Shown here in pieces: positions 61,647 to 64,000 of a stretch of 64,000 nucleotides of DNA. The notes under the pieces were generated by a model. That model was given only the letters and a program-made list of their open reading frames with translations. It did no database searches and was not told the DNA's origin. This stretch comes from Thermohalobaculum sp039184865 (GTDB lineage: Bacteria; Pseudomonadota; Alphaproteobacteria; Rhodobacterales; Rhodobacteraceae): contig JBCDAV010000010.1 in assembly GCA_039184865.1 (NCBI GenBank), positions 1-64,000 of the forward strand. The letters run 5' to 3'. The translations under genes were made by a program, and so were the position numbers. Every line of letters starts with the position of its first letter. Positions within the stretch are counted from its first letter, which is position 1.

Positions 61647-62048
61647 ATGCACAGGTTTCCCGTTCGCGTCTATTACGAGGATACCGACTTCGGTGGAGTG
61701 GTCTATTACGCCAACTATCTCAGGTTTCTCGAGCGTGGTCGCACGGAGGCGTTAAGGGATCTCGGCGTCGATCAGCTTGACTTGAAGGATCGGGGGTTCG
61801 TCTTTGTCGTGCGCCGCGCCAACGTCGAGTTTCTGGCGCCTGCGCAGTTTGACGATTTGCTCGAGGTCAGGACCGAAGCTGCGGGAGTGAAGCGTGCATC
61901 CGCAATCATGCGTCAAGAGATCTGGCGCGGAGACGAGAAGCTGATCGAGGCCGCGGTCACTGTTGCGTGCATGTCATTGGCCGGGCGCCCCGCAGGTTTT
62001 CCGCCGGAGATCCGTGCAAATCTCGTGCAACTTGGTGATCGGGGTTGA
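61647..62048 (+). CDS. ybgC: Tol-Pal-associated acyl-CoA thioesterase YbgC
   Basis: A 133-residue hot-dog-fold thioesterase. The catalytic segment is VYYEDTDFGGVVYYANYLRF, with the Asp in the expected position. YbgC genes start the tol-pal cluster in most proteobacteria, and tolQ follows here after 148 bases. It hydrolyses acyl-CoA or acyl-ACP at the membrane; its link to Tol-Pal is not fully understood. Confidence 0.93.
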   Translation: MHRFPVRVYYEDTDFGGVVYYANYLRFLERGRTEALRDLGVDQLDLKDRGFVFVVRRANVEFLAPAQFDDLLEVRTEAAGVKRASAIMRQEIWRGDEKLIEAAVTVACMSLAGRPAGFPPEIRANLVQLGDRG

Positions 62049-62196
62049 TCGGCGCCAAGGATCAAACGATCTAACGCGTCAAAGCGAAGGTGTCGCAATT
62101 CCGGCCATAATCGCGCATAAAGGCGCCACCCTCGGGTGAGAGAGCTGCGACACGCGGCCGGGCCCGAGGGATCGAGCGGACAGAACGGGAAACGGG

Positions 62197-62964
62197 ATGA
62201 GTATTTGGGTGGGTTTAGGAACCGGCGTGCTGGTGGCGGCGCAGGCGGCCCTGGGCGAGCAGGCAATCCCGGAAGCGGTCGTCGAGACCGATTTTTCGGT
62301 CATGGCGATGTTCCTGCGCGCGACGGTCACTGTGAAGATCGTGATGCTGCTTCTGGTGCTGGCATCGTTCTGGGCATGGGCGATCATTCTGGAGAAATGG
62401 CTCGCATATTCGCGCCTGAAGCGCACCGCAGGCCGCTTCGAGGAAAACTTCTGGTCGGGCCAGCCGCTCGACGAGTTGTTCGAGCGCGTATCGAACAGTG
62501 CGCGGGCGCCGATCGAACGGGTCTTTGTCGCCGGCATGACCGAATGGCGCCGGTCGTTCTCGGAATCCGGTCTCATCCCCGGCACTCTGCAGCGCGTGGA
62601 CCGGGCTATGAACGTGGCGATTGCACGTGAGAGCGAGCAGGTGAACAAGCGGCTCGGCTTCCTTGCCTCCGTCGGCTCGGTCGCGCCTTTCGTCGGGCTG
62701 TTCGGCACCGTCTGGGGGATCAAGCAGTCCTTCGAGTCGATTGCAGTTCAGCAGAACACGAACCTAGCCGTTGTGGCACCGGGAATTGCCGAGGCGCTTC
62801 TGGCGACGGCGCTCGGCCTGCTCGCGGCCATCCCCGCGGTCATGGCCTACAACCGCCTGCTGTCCGAGGCCGAGAGCATCACCGGCAGCCTGGAGAATTT
62901 TGCCGACGAGTTCTCGACGATCCTGGCCCGCCAGATCGACCGGCACAGCACGGATGATGCCTGA
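62197..62964 (+). CDS. tolQ: TolQ proton channel subunit
   Basis: A 255-residue MotA/TolQ/ExbB-family protein with three membrane segments. Key parts are SVAPFVGLFGTVWGIKQSF-like region (residues about 165-185) and VAPGIAEALLATALGLLAAI. It forms the proton channel that drives TolA during outer-membrane constriction. Its stop overlaps the tolR start by one base. Confidence 0.95.
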   Translation: MSIWVGLGTGVLVAAQAALGEQAIPEAVVETDFSVMAMFLRATVTVKIVMLLLVLASFWAWAIILEKWLAYSRLKRTAGRFEENFWSGQPLDELFERVSNSARAPIERVFVAGMTEWRRSFSESGLIPGTLQRVDRAMNVAIARESEQVNKRLGFLASVGSVAPFVGLFGTVWGIKQSFESIAVQQNTNLAVVAPGIAEALLATALGLLAAIPAVMAYNRLLSEAESITGSLENFADEFSTILARQIDRHSTDDA

Positions 62965-63437
62965 TGGGCGCCTCGGTGCAGAAGGCAGGCGGCAGGGCGG
63001 CACGGCGCGGGCGTGGACGGCGCGGCGGCGCGCCGATGTCGGAAATCAACGTAACGCCCTTTGTCGACGTGATGCTGGTACTGCTGATCATCTTCATGGT
63101 GGCGGCACCGCTCCTGACGGTCGGCGTGCCGCTGGAACTGCCGAAGACGCGGGCCGAGCCTCTGCCGCAGGAGCAGGAAGAACCTCTGACGATCAATATC
63201 GACGCGAACGGTGCGATCTACATCCAGAAAACGCCGATTGCGCCGCACGAGATGCTGCCGAAGCTGACGGCCATCGCTGAACAGCGCGAAACGAAGAAGA
63301 TCTTCCTGCGGGCGGACCGCACGCTGGATTACGGCATCGTCATGCAGGTGATGGGCGATCTGAACGCCGGAGGTTTCAAGTCGATCGGGCTCGTCACCGA
63401 TCAGGCGGTCGACGGGCCGCAGGACGCGACGCAATGA
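62964..63437 (+). CDS. tolR: TolR membrane protein
   Basis: A 157-residue ExbD/TolR-family protein. The conserved membrane acid is present (NVTPFVDVMLVLLIIFMVA, Asp35), unlike the Asn copy of ExbD in this window. A basic N-terminal tail precedes the membrane segment. The periplasmic domain ends with KSIGLVTD. It works with TolQ and TolA. Confidence 0.95.
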   Translation: MGASVQKAGGRAARRGRGRRGGAPMSEINVTPFVDVMLVLLIIFMVAAPLLTVGVPLELPKTRAEPLPQEQEEPLTINIDANGAIYIQKTPIAPHEMLPKLTAIAEQRETKKIFLRADRTLDYGIVMQVMGDLNAGGFKSIGLVTDQAVDGPQDATQ

Positions 63438-63438
63438 C

Positions 63439-64000
63439 ATGAAGACCGGGGCGTCCATATCCGGAGGTGCGCATCTGGCGCTCGTCGTGTTCGCCATCTG
63501 GGGCGTGGACTTCTTCTCGGCATCGGAGACCGAGCCCCTTACGATTGCAGAGATCGAACTGGTCGACGGGACCGAATTCGACGCCGCCCTGTCCACGGCA
63601 CCTTTCGTTCCATCCGAGGGGCCCGCTGAACTCTCACCACCCGCGGAGGATCAGGCTGCTCCAGAAGCCGTAGACCAGTCCGAAGACGACGTTGCGACCG
63701 CCGAAGCACCGGTTCTGTCAGCCGCGGACGATCCGGAAGACCAGCCGGACAAGCCGGAAATTTCGCTGCCACCGCCGCCAACGGACATTCCCACCGAAGC
63801 GCCGCGCCCGTCCATTGCGGAGATCCCCTCACCCGACTCGCTGGACCGGCAGGCGGCGGAACCGGAAAGCCCAGACGCCACCGAGCCTCAGCGCGCAGTC
63901 GCTGCCATCAGCGCGCCACTGCCGAGCAAGCGGCCGGACAGGCCGCCCGATCCGGAACCTGAGCCCGATCTGAACGAGCCGGAACCCGAACGGCAGGCCG
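63439..64000 (+). CDS. tolA: TolA (partial, cut at the window end)
   Basis: The frame starts at 63439 (MKTGASISGGAHLALVVFAI), one base after the tolR stop, with a single N-terminal anchor and then a long proline- and acidic-rich spacer (ISLPPPPTDIPTEAPRP). It stays open to the last base, so at least 187 residues are present and the C-terminal TolA/TonB-like domain is outside the window. Position and shape identify TolA, which spans the periplasm to contact Pal and TolB. Confidence 0.88.
   Translation, partial: MKTGASISGGAHLALVVFAIWGVDFFSASETEPLTIAEIELVDGTEFDAALSTAPFVPSEGPAELSPPAEDQAAPEAVDQSEDDVATAEAPVLSAADDPEDQPDKPEISLPPPPTDIPTEAPRPSIAEIPSPDSLDRQAAEPESPDATEPQRAVAAISAPLPSKRPDRPPDPEPEPDLNEPEPERQA

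Overview
The window is high-GC DNA from an alphaproteobacterium, most likely a member of the Rhodobacterales (Roseobacter-like). The signs are the hmu haem operon with hemP and an exbB-exbD-exbD-tonB set, the DUF1489 and DUF1289 genes, an Irr-type and a RirA-type iron box, a double cold-shock-domain protein and a typical ybgC-tolQRA cluster. Genes are dense, with many 1-4 base stop/start overlaps. I saw no rRNA, tRNA or CRISPR array.

Layout. (1) 0-14 kb: the tail of an RTX-like secreted protein, a secreted protein, SelO, an aminopeptidase P fused to DUF427, a YdcF-like protein, a partial homoprotocatechuate meta-cleavage set (hpaE-hpaD-unknown-hpaH), and small envelope or conserved proteins. 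(2) 14.3-22.3 kb: a tightly coupled cassette of an isocitrate-lyase-superfamily lyase, hydantoinase B, hydantoinase A, an isochorismatase-fold protein lacking the nucleophilic Cys, a flavoprotein and a MATE exporter. This looks like an unassigned catabolic pathway. (3) 22.3-23.2 kb: insertion sequence debris (IS630-like and IS3-like) that appears to have cut off a short gene start. (4) 23.2-27.2 kb: two alpha/beta hydrolases, a medium-chain reductase and a SAF-domain dehydrogenase. (5) 27.6-54.5 kb: a 27-kb iron and haem region. (6) 54.7-61.5 kb: housekeeping genes (dapB, acyl-CoA synthetase, an Ada-like repair protein) and an autotransporter-type barrel protein. (7) 61.6-64 kb: ybgC-tolQ-tolR-tolA, with tolA cut by the window end.

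The iron region combines a siderophore receptor with its AraC regulator, an orphan HmuT-like binding protein, a PepSY membrane protein with two small membrane partners, a DUF4856 protein with a fatty acid hydroxylase, and a complete haem uptake set (TonB-dependent haem receptor, HmuS, HmuT, HmuU, HmuV, an IsdG-like monooxygenase). It continues with the TonB energiser, HemP, an imelysin, Dps, and a dihaem oxidoreductase-imelysin-DUF1513 operon. Together these would carry haem and iron across the outer membrane, energise that step, import and open haem, and store iron. A RirA-like palindrome before the haem receptor and an Irr-like palindrome before dps suggest the usual alphaproteobacterial iron regulators act here.

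The most interesting points are an ExbD pair in which one copy has Asn in place of the proton-carrying Asp, an imelysin pair in which one copy lacks the metal-site His, the hydantoinase cassette, and two unknown small proteins that may be related and lie within the iron region.
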